Shown here: in pieces, positions 18,301 through 26,463 of the stretch | Numbering within the stretch: position 1 is the first letter of the stretch | Layout: the number at the start of each line of letters is the position of its first letter | The notes under the pieces: model-generated | Told to the model about the DNA's origin: nothing | The model's database searches: none | What the model saw: the letters and a program-made list of their open reading frames with translations, nothing else | Position numbers and translations under genes: made by a program | NCBI GenBank assembly: GCA_903872345.1 | Contig: CAIQKM010000119.1 | Coordinates: forward strand, 36,460 to 100,459 | DNA length: 64,000 nucleotides | Source of the DNA: an uncultured Verrucomicrobia subdivision 3 bacterium | GTDB lineage: Bacteria; Verrucomicrobiota; Verrucomicrobiia; Limisphaerales; UBA11358 | Direction of reading: 5' to 3'

Positions 18301-21300
18301 CGACTGCCCCGGGGCCAGCACCGTCGTCACCGGCAGCAGCGGCGTTCCCGGCGTCTGGCTGTCCGTCACCGTCACATTGATCAACGTAATGTTGCCCGCA
18401 TTGCTCACACTGCCGCTGTACGTCAGCAGATCGCCGGGCAGCAAGGGTCCCACCGGGCAAACCTTGGTCACCACAATCTGCGGCACCGTCAGCACCGTGC
18501 AGGCGGCCGTGGCCGTGTCCGTCACCGTCACTCCGGCACAACCCTGGCCGCTGGCCTGAACCGTGCTCCATACCACGCAGCAATCGGCCGGCGTTACATA
18601 GCTGCCGTTAAAATTCGCCGTGGCCCCCGGTGCCAGCGTGGCCACCGTGAAGATCACCGTATTGGCCGCCGGCCGGTTGTCCGTCACGATAACATTGGTC
18701 AGCGTGATGTTACCCGCATTGCTCACCGTGCCACTGTACGTCATGATGCCGCCCGGCAGCACCGAATTAAACGGGCACACCTGTGTCACCGTAATCGCCG
18801 GCGTCGTCGTGATTGCGCACGTCGTGCCCGCCGAATTCGTCACCGCGATGCCGCAAATGCTGCGCCCGGTTACCGTCGAAACGCTCGTGCTCGTGCAATT
18901 CGTCGGCGCCAGGTAGCTCCCCGTGAAATTCGTGCCCGTGCCCGCCGCGAGCACCGTGGCCGTGAAGATCGGCGTGCCCCCGCTCAGGGTGTTCAATACG
19001 ATCACGTTGGTCAGGGCAATGTTGCCCGTATTCGTCACCGTGCCGCTGTAGGTCAGCAACCCGCCCGGCGCCACCGGCGCCACCGGACAGCTCTGGGTGA
19101 TGGCGATTAATGGCGTGGTCACCAGCGAACAGGTCGTGCTCGCGGTATTTGTCACCGTGCCGCCGCAAATGCTCTGGCCCGTCGCCGTGGCCGTGCTCAC
19201 CGTCGAACAATTCGTCGGGGCCAGGTAACTTCCCGTGAAACTCGCGCCCGCTCCGGGCGCCAGCACTGCCGCCGTGTAGATGGGCGTGTTACCCGTCAGA
19301 CTGTTCAGCACCACCACATTGGTCAGCGGAATGTTGCCCGTGTTCGTCACCGTCACGCTGTAAGTGAGCACTCCGCCCGGCGCCACCGGCGCAACCGGAC
19401 ACGTCTGCGTCACCGCGATCCGCGGCGTCGTGGTGATTGCACAGGTCGTGCTCACCGCGTTGGTCACTCCCATACCGCAGACACTCTGTCCCGTCACCGT
19501 CGCGATGCTCGTGGACGAGCAATTCGTCGGTGCCAGATAGCTCCCCGTAAAATTCGTTCCGGCGCCCGGCGCCAACGTAACAGTCGTGAAGATTGGCGCA
19601 CCCCCGCTCAGATTGTTCACCACCGCCACATTCGTGACCGTGATGTTGCCCGTGTTCGTCACCGTGCCCGTATAAGTCAGCAACCCGCCCGGAACCACCG
19701 GATTCACCGGGCAGTTCTGCGTGATCGCCAATACCGGCGTCGTGCTGATGCCGCACGTCGCGCTCGCGGTGTTCGTCATCGCCACGCCGCAAATACTGCG
19801 ACCTGTCACGGTCGAGATGCTCGTGCTCGAACAATTCGTCGGGGCCAGATAGCTCCCCGTGAAATTTGTACCCGCGCCCGGTGCCAGCACCATGACCGTG
19901 AAGATCGGAGTGCCCCCGCTCAGATTGTTCAGCACCACGATGTTCGTCACCGGAATGTTACCCATGTTCGTCACCGTGCCGCTGTACGTCAGCAACCCGC
20001 CCGGGGCCACCGACACGACCGGACAGGTTTCCGTGATGGACAGCAGCGGCGTGGTCGTGATCGCGCACGTCGTGCTCGCCGTGTTCGTAACCATTACCCC
20101 GCAAATGCTCTGTCCCGTTACGGTTGAGATGCTCGTGCTCGAACAATTCGTCGGCGCCAGATAGCTCCCCGTGAAATTCGTGCCTGTGCCTGGAGCCAGC
20201 ACCACCGTCATAAAGATCGGTGTTGCGCCACTGATGTTATTCAATACCACGATATTCGTGATCGGAATGTTGCCCGTATTTGTCACCGTGCCGCTGAATG
20301 TCAGCAACCCGCCCGGGGCCACCGGCGAAATCGGACAGCTCTGCGTAATCGACAGCAACGGCGTGGTCGTAATTGCACAGGTCGTGCTCGCCGTGTTCGT
20401 CACGGCAATGCCGCAAATGCTCCGGCCCGTCACCGTTGAAATGCTCGTGCTTGAACAATTCGTCGGGGCCAGATAGCTCCCCGTAAAATTTGTGCCCGTA
20501 CCCGGAGCCAGTACCGTCGTCGTGAAAATCGGCGTGCCGCCACTGATGTTATTCAGCACCACCACATTCGTGATCGGAATATTGCCCAGGTTCGTCACCG
20601 TGCCGCTGTACGTCAACAACCCGCCCGGGGCCACCGGCGAAACCGGACAGCTCTGCGTAATGGACAATAACGGCGTGGTCGTAATCGCACACGTCGTGCT
20701 CGCCGTATTCGTCACCGCGATGCCGCAAATACTGCGACCCGTCACCGTCGAAACGCTCGTCGAAGAACAGTTCGTCGGCGCCAGATAGCTCCCCGTAAAA
20801 TTTGTCCCCGTACCCGGGGCCAGCGTACTAGCCATAAAGATCGGCGTGCCGCCACTGATGTTATTCAGCACCACCACATTCGTAATCGGAATGTTGCCAA
20901 TGTTCGTCACCGTACCGCTGTATGTCAGCAATCCGCCCGGGGCCACCGGCGAAACCGGACAGCTCTGTGTAATCGACAACAACGGCGTCGTCACCAAGGT
21001 GCAGGTGCTGCTCGCCGTGTTCGTCACCGCCACACCGCAAATGCTCTGGCCCGAGGCCGTCGCGACGCTGACCGACGAACAGTTCGTCGGTGCCAGATAG
21101 CTCCCGGTAAAACTTGCCCCCGCTCCCGGTGCCAGCGTACCCGCCGTATAGACCGGCGAGGAACCGCTCAGATTATTCAGCACCACAATGTTCGTCAGCG
21201 GAATGTTGCCCGTGTTCGTCACCGTGCCGCTGTACGTTACCACCCCGCCCGGCGCAACCGGAGAAAGCGGACACATTTGCGTCACCGCAATGCCCGGCGT

Positions 21301-22812
21301 CGTGGTAATGGTGCAGGTGGTGGTGGTCGAATTGGTAATACTGCCCCCGCAAACGCTCTGGCCCGTCACCGTTGCGGTGCTCGTGGAAGAGCAGTTGGTG
21401 GGTGCCAAGTAACTCCCCGTGAAATTCGTCCCCGCCCCCGGTGCCAGTGAAATTACCTTCAAAATCGTCCCCGCGCCGCTCAGATTGTTCAGGACAACGA
21501 CATTCGTCAGCCCGATGTTACCCGTATTCGTCACCGTGCCCGTATAGGTGAAGAGACCGCCCGGCGCCACCGGCGCCACCGGGCAATTCTGCGTGATCGC
21601 AATCTGCGGCGTCGTCGCAATCGCGCACGTCGCCGTCGCCGTATTCGTAACGCCCGTGCCGCAAACACTCGCCGCCGTCGCCGTCAGCGTGTCGGACACC
21701 GCGCAATTCGTCGGCGCAAGATAACTGGCGGTAAAATTCGTTCCCGCACCCGGCGCGAGTGAAACCGCCGCAAACACCGGCGTATTCGGTACCGGCTGAC
21801 TGTTCAACACCACAATATTATTCAAGGTCACATTGCCCGTATTTGTCACCGTGCCGGAAAACGTCAGCAACTGGCCCGGGGCCACTGGTGCCACCGGACA
21901 GGTCTTGGTCACCGCGATCCCCGGGGTCAAAACATTCACACAAGTCGTGTTCGTGGTGCTCGTCACCGTCCGCGGATGGGTCGTATATTGATCCACTCCC
22001 GACGCCGCCAGCGTCGCCGTGCTCGGACTGCACGGATTCAAAGGAATCCAACTCCCGCTGAATGTGGCCGTCTGCCCGGCGAGCAGGTTCGTAATGAACG
22101 TCACGGGAAACTGCCCGCCATTCACAAAATTGGTCACCGTCACCCCCACCAGCGTGTTATTGCCGCAATTCGTCACCGATCCCGTAAAAGTAATCGCCCC
22201 CGTCTCGCCCACACTGCCCGCACACTGCACCGCAATTTGAATGCACGGCAGACTCACCTGCGTATTCACGCCCTGGTTGCCGCCACCCTGGCTGTTCACG
22301 TCATTCTGGTGAATCACCCCCGTGTCGCTGGCCGTCGCCCGCACCGTGCCGTCGGCTTGGATATCCTGGGCCCGCACCACATAACTCACCACATTGCTGT
22401 AGAAATCCGACTGTCCGCTGGTCAGCGCCGTGCGCACCAAGGTGATCGGATGCGACGCCCCATCCGGCGTCACAATAAATGCCTGGATCGCGGTGGCATT
22501 GCAGACAATTGGGCCGGAGTTGAAGCCGTTGAACACCGTGACACTGTATGTCAGCGTATCGCCAATGTGCACATCCGGCGAATCCGTGAACAAAAAGATG
22601 CCCAACCCGCTCCCCGTACAACCCGGCGGATTCTGATCCGCGCGCACCGCCGGCGCGGCGAACAGCCCGAACAGTATCCCCGCCAGCAAAATGAGGCGGG
22701 CAAAAAACGCCGGCCCCCGCCCCTCCTCGGCCATACCGCCACCGCTGGAAAATGCGTTGACCGATGGCCGGCGTTGGCCGGTCAGATCGGAATGGAAATG
22801 TGAATTATTCAT
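15391..22812 (-). CDS. giant secreted Cys-rich repeat protein (DUF11/DUF7507-like repeats)
   Basis: 2473 residues from the ATG at 22812, the first that gives a workable signal segment (ARLILLAGILFGLFAAPAVR, cleavage before ADQ). After an N-terminal Ig-like region come about 17 tandem units of about 104 residues. Each contains CP-x(4)-APGG, TYSGTVTNTGNI, a VVVLNN strand, APGTGTNFTGSYLAPTNC, SICG and TTC-I-TTP, giving four Cys per unit. Units in the middle are nearly identical, also at DNA level (312-base period, about 16.7-21.9 kb). About five 50-residue FGTIDP...YGANLFYYLR modules follow, then a C-terminal domain (PSRFFRFKATP) shared with the PL4-like protein. A surface stalk or adhesin is likely; the function is unknown. 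Confidence 0.85.
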   Translation of the reverse strand: MNNSHFHSDLTGQRRPSVNAFSSGGGMAEEGRGPAFFARLILLAGILFGLFAAPAVRADQNPPGCTGSGLGIFLFTDSPDVHIGDTLTYSVTVFNGFNSGPIVCNATAIQAFIVTPDGASHPITLVRTALTSGQSDFYSNVVSYVVRAQDIQADGTVRATASDTGVIHQNDVNSQGGGNQGVNTQVSLPCIQIAVQCAGSVGETGAITFTGSVTNCGNNTLVGVTVTNFVNGGQFPVTFITNLLAGQTATFSGSWIPLNPCSPSTATLAASGVDQYTTHPRTVTSTTNTTCVNVLTPGIAVTKTCPVAPVAPGQLLTFSGTVTNTGNVTLNNIVVLNSQPVPNTPVFAAVSLAPGAGTNFTASYLAPTNCAVSDTLTATAASVCGTGVTNTATATCAIATTPQIAITQNCPVAPVAPGGLFTYTGTVTNTGNIGLTNVVVLNNLSGAGTILKVISLAPGAGTNFTGSYLAPTNCSSTSTATVTGQSVCGGSITNSTTTTCTITTTPGIAVTQMCPLSPVAPGGVVTYSGTVTNTGNIPLTNIVVLNNLSGSSPVYTAGTLAPGAGASFTGSYLAPTNCSSVSVATASGQSICGVAVTNTASSTCTLVTTPLLSITQSCPVSPVAPGGLLTYSGTVTNIGNIPITNVVVLNNISGGTPIFMASTLAPGTGTNFTGSYLAPTNCSSTSVSTVTGRSICGIAVTNTASTTCAITTTPLLSITQSCPVSPVAPGGLLTYSGTVTNLGNIPITNVVVLNNISGGTPIFTTTVLAPGTGTNFTGSYLAPTNCSSTSISTVTGRSICGIAVTNTASTTCAITTTPLLSITQSCPISPVAPGGLLTFSGTVTNTGNIPITNIVVLNNISGATPIFMTVVLAPGTGTNFTGSYLAPTNCSSTSISTVTGQSICGVMVTNTASTTCAITTTPLLSITETCPVVSVAPGGLLTYSGTVTNMGNIPVTNIVVLNNLSGGTPIFTVMVLAPGAGTNFTGSYLAPTNCSSTSISTVTGRSICGVAMTNTASATCGISTTPVLAITQNCPVNPVVPGGLLTYTGTVTNTGNITVTNVAVVNNLSGGAPIFTTVTLAPGAGTNFTGSYLAPTNCSSTSIATVTGQSVCGMGVTNAVSTTCAITTTPRIAVTQTCPVAPVAPGGVLTYSVTVTNTGNIPLTNVVVLNSLTGNTPIYTAAVLAPGAGASFTGSYLAPTNCSTVSTATATGQSICGGTVTNTASTTCSLVTTPLIAITQSCPVAPVAPGGLLTYSGTVTNTGNIALTNVIVLNTLSGGTPIFTATVLAAGTGTNFTGSYLAPTNCTSTSVSTVTGRSICGIAVTNSAGTTCAITTTPAITVTQVCPFNSVLPGGIMTYSGTVSNAGNITLTNVIVTDNRPAANTVIFTVATLAPGATANFNGSYVTPADCCVVWSTVQASGQGCAGVTVTDTATAACTVLTVPQIVVTKVCPVGPLLPGDLLTYSGSVSNAGNITLINVTVTDSQTPGTPLLPVTTVLAPGQSLTYVAAYTIPPDFCGNDTVSVTSLDVCNYQPVTNSVSTTCPVTTSPRIVVTKNCPALPTPRGGLFTYTGSVSNAGNVSLVNVYVVDNAPSNNAPVIGPITLAPGVLVSFTNSYIAPTCCCYILDTLTATGQNHCTQSNVTSTATTICPLLSLPGIVVVPNCPTNLLVMGSLYQFSGYVTNTGDVVLTNVFVFGPLGTNYPVLGPLQLAPGESEVYSGSALVPFNACFFPVSASGRDICGANLTTNLAGCPISTTPLLILKQNCPTNPAVSGALLTYSGSVSNAGNITLTGVTVLNNQSGSTPVFTAAMLTPGASVNYSGSYVAPANCASTSISTVTGQSLCGGTVTNSASTTCAVLTTPQIAVLAVCPSTPLIPGGSSAYSGSVSNAGTATLTNIMVKSDQPVANTTVFTVATLAPGAVTNFTGTYTVPLNSCTMTANFMVMGQSACSSITVSNRIATACVTTTTPGLGIMETCPIGPVTAGSPVVFTGVVTNTGNITLLNVLVFSSQPSNSIPVLNLVSLAPGQSAPFTGGYIATGGLNQTTNTTLTTNSSGTITTNVVSTILPVTTVTYMTNTVAPTFGTIDPVALALTDRFNVTSNLHTLMYADQNENWGPTLFYTISEPTTGLNTFDSFPAVGPVTSRFSLTSSNYDAITMAAPDVGFGEINFYYVRHNNSGVASFGEIIAQGASSSADLWVLPNTGYTGLAFAAANLGYGANMFYYLRQDVTGLSTFGTINPTPGGVETDRYGVGTNFDALVFIPGTVSTWGTGIFAYLRHTSVGSVIGTIDPVTHTVTDRMSLGTNYLNALTFTATDVGYGANLFYYLRPAGITVTTNSLTAFVTNVVTSYVTNELTTFVTNSVVTFMPTNTVTAMGVDMCQSRTVSAAANCAGPVQLAYSTMVVQDATLLSGFFRMSIPTVTGESYTVQYKNKLTDPVWTDLQTVAGTGGTLIITNPTTGQPSRFFRFKATP

Positions 22813-22906
22813 GTGTTGTTTTGGTGGTCGGTTCAGTACGGGTGTGTGAGCTACAAATGACCGATCTTCGCAATGCTCGGCCGGCCAGCCATTTCTCACT
22901 TCCCCG

Positions 22907-22963
22907 ACCATAACCGAACCGGCCCTTTCGGTGTATGGGGTGTTTCCCCCTGGGTATTTCACC
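22907..22963 (-). promoter_or_regulatory. palindrome-type promoter with double site upstream of the giant gene
   Basis: On the minus strand ATAAGGTGAAATACCCAG runs into GGGGAAACACCCCAT (22963-22935), arranged as in the lipoprotein promoter at 13.2 kb. TTATGG (22913-22908) lies 21 bases on, and TATGGT 22 bases on. The start codon follows about 95 bases later. Confidence 0.7.
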
Positions 22964-22996
22964 TTATGGACAGGTTTCTCAATGCTTGCATAATAT

Positions 22997-24961
22997 TTAT
23001 GGTTCGATGTTGGTTGTTGGCTGTTGAGATTCCCGATCGGCTCCCGCCAGCGCACCCAAAATGGCCTGTTGCACCGTTGGATTTGACAGGTTCCCCAAGT
23101 GGCCGCCTTGCGGGAAAAGCTTCAATTGTTCCGCCGGAAACGTCGCCCGCAGCCAGGCCAAATCCTCGTCCGCCAGCAGAAAATCATTCTCATTCGCAAT
23201 AATCCGGATTGCCGGGTTCGCCCGCAGCCCCGCCGCATACGTGCGCAGATCCCCGCCCTTTTCCAAAGTCTCCGCCACCGGCGACGCCAGCCCTTGCGCC
23301 TGGTAATAGGGAACCGCAAACTTCGCGAAGTAATCCCGGTATGAATATTGCAGTATTTCCTGATATGCCGGATTCCGCCGGATATCATGGAGGCCATGGT
23401 GCAGCACCCCCTGATTGTGCCGTTGCTGGCTGCTGTAGATCGTATCCCGCAAGGTGAACCGGAACACCAGGCCGATGAGAAACCGCGACTCAATCGCGCT
23501 AAACGGCAGCGAGGACTGCGGGGTCAGCTTCGACTGGCTCAACGCCGCTACTTTCAGGAATGTGTTTTCCAGGTTGTTCACGCGCTCGCCGGCCGGCCAG
23601 CCGAGCGGAGCCTGGTAAAACTCGTCCAACCGGTCAACTCCATGAATCATTCGCACCGGCGGACTGATGGCCACATACCGGTCAAACCGAACCAGCGGCG
23701 CCAGATTCGTCTCCGCCGTGCCCGCGAGGTAAAGCGTCTCCGCCGCTCCCATCGAATAACCCAGCAACGTCCGCGCGCCCACCCGGCCCGGATACATGGC
23801 CTGCATATGCCGATCCACCGCCGTCAAGGCCACCAGCAAATCATGTCCGTCCGCCGGCAGATACGCCGGCAGGGCCGCCGTCGCAGCCTGTTCCATAAAC
23901 TCCGGATTGAACGGGCTGCTCACGCAGACCGCCGTATAGCCGTGCTTGAACACCAACTCCGCCATCGCCAGCGCCGCCTTCTCCATCCGGTGCGCGCCCA
24001 ACCCCGGTACAATATAGACCACCGGCGCCTTCTTTGGCTGCAACCAGTAGGAAAACTTCAGACTCCGGCCCGTCGCCGGAATCAAAACTGACGATGTCCG
24101 TCCCGCGTCCGGGAAGGTGGGATCCTGATAGGAAAAGAACACCGATTGGATTGTCTCCAGCGACGCCGGATCCTGCTGTCCTTTCACCTGAAAATCCGCC
24201 ACCCGGTTCGCCCGCGCAAACGTCCACGCATATTGCACCTCCGAATACGGATCCGCCTCCGCCTCCGCAAACCGCACCGTTTCATCCACCGTATCCGACA
24301 GGCCGTTATACATCACCGCATAGGTGAAATAACTATACGGCCCCAGGTAGGTCAGCGGATCGCTCCCCACCAGTTTATAAGGGGAGATGTAGAGCAGCGG
24401 ATTCGCCGCCGTGTCCGCCGCCAGCCCCACGGTATCCCGCTCGTTGCTCGGCCCGAAAAACGGCAGCATGATAAAACATCCCGGCCGCCAGCCCCATTGG
24501 CCGAACGTCTGGCCAAAATCCGCGTCCGACCGCGGAATCTGCCAACGCTTGCCCGCGTCAAAAAAACCCAGCACCCCCACGGTGCTGTTGACCAGAAATC
24601 CCCGGGTCTCATCGCGCGCCCCGCGCCATTTTTCCTGAAGCAGATTGTTGATCAGCCGCCCCGGATAAGTCAGGTTCCGCCCAAAATTCCCAATGCCCGT
24701 TCGCACCGGTTTGACAATCACAAACCGGTAAACCCGGCTCGTCGGCTCAATCACGCCAATCAAGACGCCCTCGTTAAAACCCCACATCACCCGGTTGAAC
24801 GGCTCAATGGGATCCGGCACCGACGCCGGCAAAACCACCCGGTCCGCCGGCGGTAACGGTAGCTTTATCGCCGGCTCCGCACCCTGAACGGCCGGCGCAA
24901 CCAAAAACATTCCCGCCAAGAACCCGGCCCACTGGCCGGCATGTTTGATATAATTCTTCAT
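22997..24961 (-). CDS. MlaA/VacJ domain fused to an alpha/beta-hydrolase
   Basis: 654 residues with a signal peptide (to about 27) but no lipobox Cys. Residues about 48-255 match MlaA (VacJ): DPIEPFNRVMWGFNE, NLTYPGRLINNLLQ, DFGQTFGQWG and LPFFGPSNERDTVG. MlaA is the outer-membrane part of a phospholipid-trafficking system. Residues about 290-650 form an alpha/beta-hydrolase: VVYIVPGLGAHR, the nucleophile elbow GYSMG (Ser403), the likely Asp in NENDFLLADEDL and the His in FPQGGHLGN. One polypeptide could thus extract and cleave an outer-membrane lipid. A palindrome element lies about 225 bases upstream. Confidence 0.87.
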   Translation of the reverse strand: MKNYIKHAGQWAGFLAGMFLVAPAVQGAEPAIKLPLPPADRVVLPASVPDPIEPFNRVMWGFNEGVLIGVIEPTSRVYRFVIVKPVRTGIGNFGRNLTYPGRLINNLLQEKWRGARDETRGFLVNSTVGVLGFFDAGKRWQIPRSDADFGQTFGQWGWRPGCFIMLPFFGPSNERDTVGLAADTAANPLLYISPYKLVGSDPLTYLGPYSYFTYAVMYNGLSDTVDETVRFAEAEADPYSEVQYAWTFARANRVADFQVKGQQDPASLETIQSVFFSYQDPTFPDAGRTSSVLIPATGRSLKFSYWLQPKKAPVVYIVPGLGAHRMEKAALAMAELVFKHGYTAVCVSSPFNPEFMEQAATAALPAYLPADGHDLLVALTAVDRHMQAMYPGRVGARTLLGYSMGAAETLYLAGTAETNLAPLVRFDRYVAISPPVRMIHGVDRLDEFYQAPLGWPAGERVNNLENTFLKVAALSQSKLTPQSSLPFSAIESRFLIGLVFRFTLRDTIYSSQQRHNQGVLHHGLHDIRRNPAYQEILQYSYRDYFAKFAVPYYQAQGLASPVAETLEKGGDLRTYAAGLRANPAIRIIANENDFLLADEDLAWLRATFPAEQLKLFPQGGHLGNLSNPTVQQAILGALAGADRESQQPTTNIEP

Positions 24962-25159
24962 ACCCTCGCCTTCCGCGCGGAAAACGCCAACCCGCTGTAA
25001 CGATCACTATCCCCGCGCCATGAACCGTCAGCAGCCAATGTCATCGGTCTGATGGATGCCAACTGGATTCTGATCTTCAGGCGCACCGGCTCCTGCCAAT
25101 CAATAGATATGTGGAGGGAAATTGGTTTTCCGGAAGCAGTTTGGTCAGCCATGACCGAA

Positions 25160-25204
25160 GCTAAACAAGAATCCGAAGGAAAAAACATGGGGTGTTTACC
25201 CCAT
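25160..25204 (-). promoter_or_regulatory. perfect palindrome element upstream of the MlaA-hydrolase gene
   Basis: ATGGGGTGTTTACCCCAT (25187-25204) is a perfect 7-4-7 inverted repeat, the reverse complement of the element at 28448. On the minus strand the hexamer at 21 bases is TTTAGC (25165-25160), a weak -10. The gap 24962-25214 holds no other feature I can support. Confidence 0.65.
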
Positions 25205-25214
25205 CTGAACCGAC

Positions 25215-25892
25215 TCAAACAATCGTCAATTGCACACTGCTCTCAATAATCCCCGCCCCGATGGCATAGCGCGTCAGCCCCGCCGTGTCGTGAATGTCCA
25301 GCTTCTCCATCAGATGCTCCCGATGCTTTTCGACCGTCTTGATACCAATGCCCAACTCGGCGGCCGTCTCCTTGTTCGCCTTGCCCTCGGCAATGAGCTG
25401 CAGCACTTCCATCTCGCGCGAGGTCAACTGGCCGATTTTCCGGTTCGGCAGCCCCGGCCGCCCGGCGGACTGCGGATTAAGCCGGTCAAAATGCCGCGCA
25501 ATGGCGGGGCTGAAATAGTTTTTCCCCTTGGACACTTCGAGAATGGCGTGGCACACGTCCTGGGAAGAGGTCTGTTTGAGCAAAAAACCCGCCGCGCCCG
25601 CCTCCATGGCGCTTTGCACATACGCATCGTCACTGTGCGCCGACAGCATCAGAATTTTGACATTGGGCGTCGCCTTCATAATCTGCCGGGTCGCCTCCAG
25701 ACCGTTGAGCAACGGCATGGCAATGTCCATCAGGATCACGGCCGGCAGCAGCTTTGCCGCCAACGCCACCGCCTGGCGCCCGTCCGCCGCCTCGCCTGCC
25801 ACCGCGAACTCCTTCTCGAGTTCGAGCATTTTGCGAAACCCTTCGCGCACCACCGTGTGGTCTTCCGCCAGCAGAACCGTGATTCGTTTCAT
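25215..25892 (-). CDS. NarL/FixJ-family response regulator
   Basis: 225 residues. The receiver domain (1-120) has the acidic pocket AEDH, phospho-acceptor Asp56 in LMDIAMP, Ser84 and Lys106 (FLLK). The output domain is a LuxR-type helix-turn-helix at about 156-212 (LTSREMEVLQLIAEGKANKE). It is the last gene of a four-gene operon behind a pseudokinase, a sensor kinase and a secreted protein, 4 bases after the latter. It is the natural candidate for binding the palindromes found at seven or more places between 12.7 and 29.7 kb, because NarL-family regulators bind GC-flanked inverted repeats. Confidence 0.93.
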   Translation of the reverse strand: MKRITVLLAEDHTVVREGFRKMLELEKEFAVAGEAADGRQAVALAAKLLPAVILMDIAMPLLNGLEATRQIMKATPNVKILMLSAHSDDAYVQSAMEAGAAGFLLKQTSSQDVCHAILEVSKGKNYFSPAIARHFDRLNPQSAGRPGLPNRKIGQLTSREMEVLQLIAEGKANKETAAELGIGIKTVEKHREHLMEKLDIHDTAGLTRYAIGAGIIESSVQLTIV

Positions 25893-25896
25893 AAAT

Positions 25897-26463
25897 TCAT
25901 AAATGGATGCCGGCCGCCTGGCCGGTCTGGGAGGTTGCCCCGGATGGGCGACCGGCCGCCGTCATGGTTTCTGCGGCCCGGCCCAAGGCGGCGCCCGGCG
26001 CAATTTTCACAATATGGTAAACCGGCTCAAAGATCATTTCCCGGCCGCCAGCCAAAAACGACACCTTGAGCACTCCCTGATCCCGGCCGCCCGGGGTGAC
26101 GATGGCATCAATGCGCCGGCACCGCCCGCGCTTGCCGCTGGTGGTGGCGGTGCCGGCAATGGCCGTGACCTTCCCCGCGCGGATATCCGCCAGCGCGGCA
26201 TCGGAAACCGCCATGGCCAGACGCCCTCTTTCGTTCTTGTAGAAATACGGAAACACCTTCACCCGGTAATCGCCGGAATAAGTCCCGTTCGTGCGTCCCA
26301 ACGCACCAATGGTCAGCGTGGCCTCGCCCGCCAGCACCGGCATGGAACTCGGCTCAATCACCAGCACGCGGTTTTCCGCCGCCGCCCAGGCCGCCACCGG
26401 GGCGGCGGAAACCTTGCCGCCCAAGGTGGCGGCCAGCGACAGCAGAAAAACCATCCGTTTCAT
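25897..26463 (-). CDS. secreted hypothetical protein in the two-component operon
   Basis: 188 residues with a signal peptide (MKRMVFLLSLAATLGGKVSA). The mature part is beta-rich (ENRVLVIEPSSMPVLAGEAT, YSGDYRVKVFPYFYKNERGR) with a Gly/Ala/Thr-rich tail. Its start overlaps the kinase stop by 4 bases and its stop lies 4 bases before the regulator. The location between kinase and regulator suggests a periplasmic accessory to signalling, but no family is recognised. Confidence 0.75.
   Translation of the reverse strand: MKRMVFLLSLAATLGGKVSAAPVAAWAAAENRVLVIEPSSMPVLAGEATLTIGALGRTNGTYSGDYRVKVFPYFYKNERGRLAMAVSDAALADIRAGKVTAIAGTATTSGKRGRCRRIDAIVTPGGRDQGVLKVSFLAGGREMIFEPVYHIVKIAPGAALGRAAETMTAAGRPSGATSQTGQAAGIHL

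Noticed and set aside
16650..21950. Regular 312-base periodicity that could suggest a satellite or CRISPR-like array
   Set aside because: The period is a multiple of three and lies inside one uninterrupted frame of a secreted protein. Units are far longer than CRISPR repeat-spacer units.
22813..23055. Extending the giant repeat gene upstream to 23055
   Set aside because: The longer start would overlap the end of the MlaA-hydrolase gene and the promoter element, and it lacks a signal peptide at its front.
24962..25218. 86-codon minus-strand open frame (MSRFRWGKHPMFF...)
   Set aside because: It spans the palindrome element, has no family similarity and resembles non-coding DNA.
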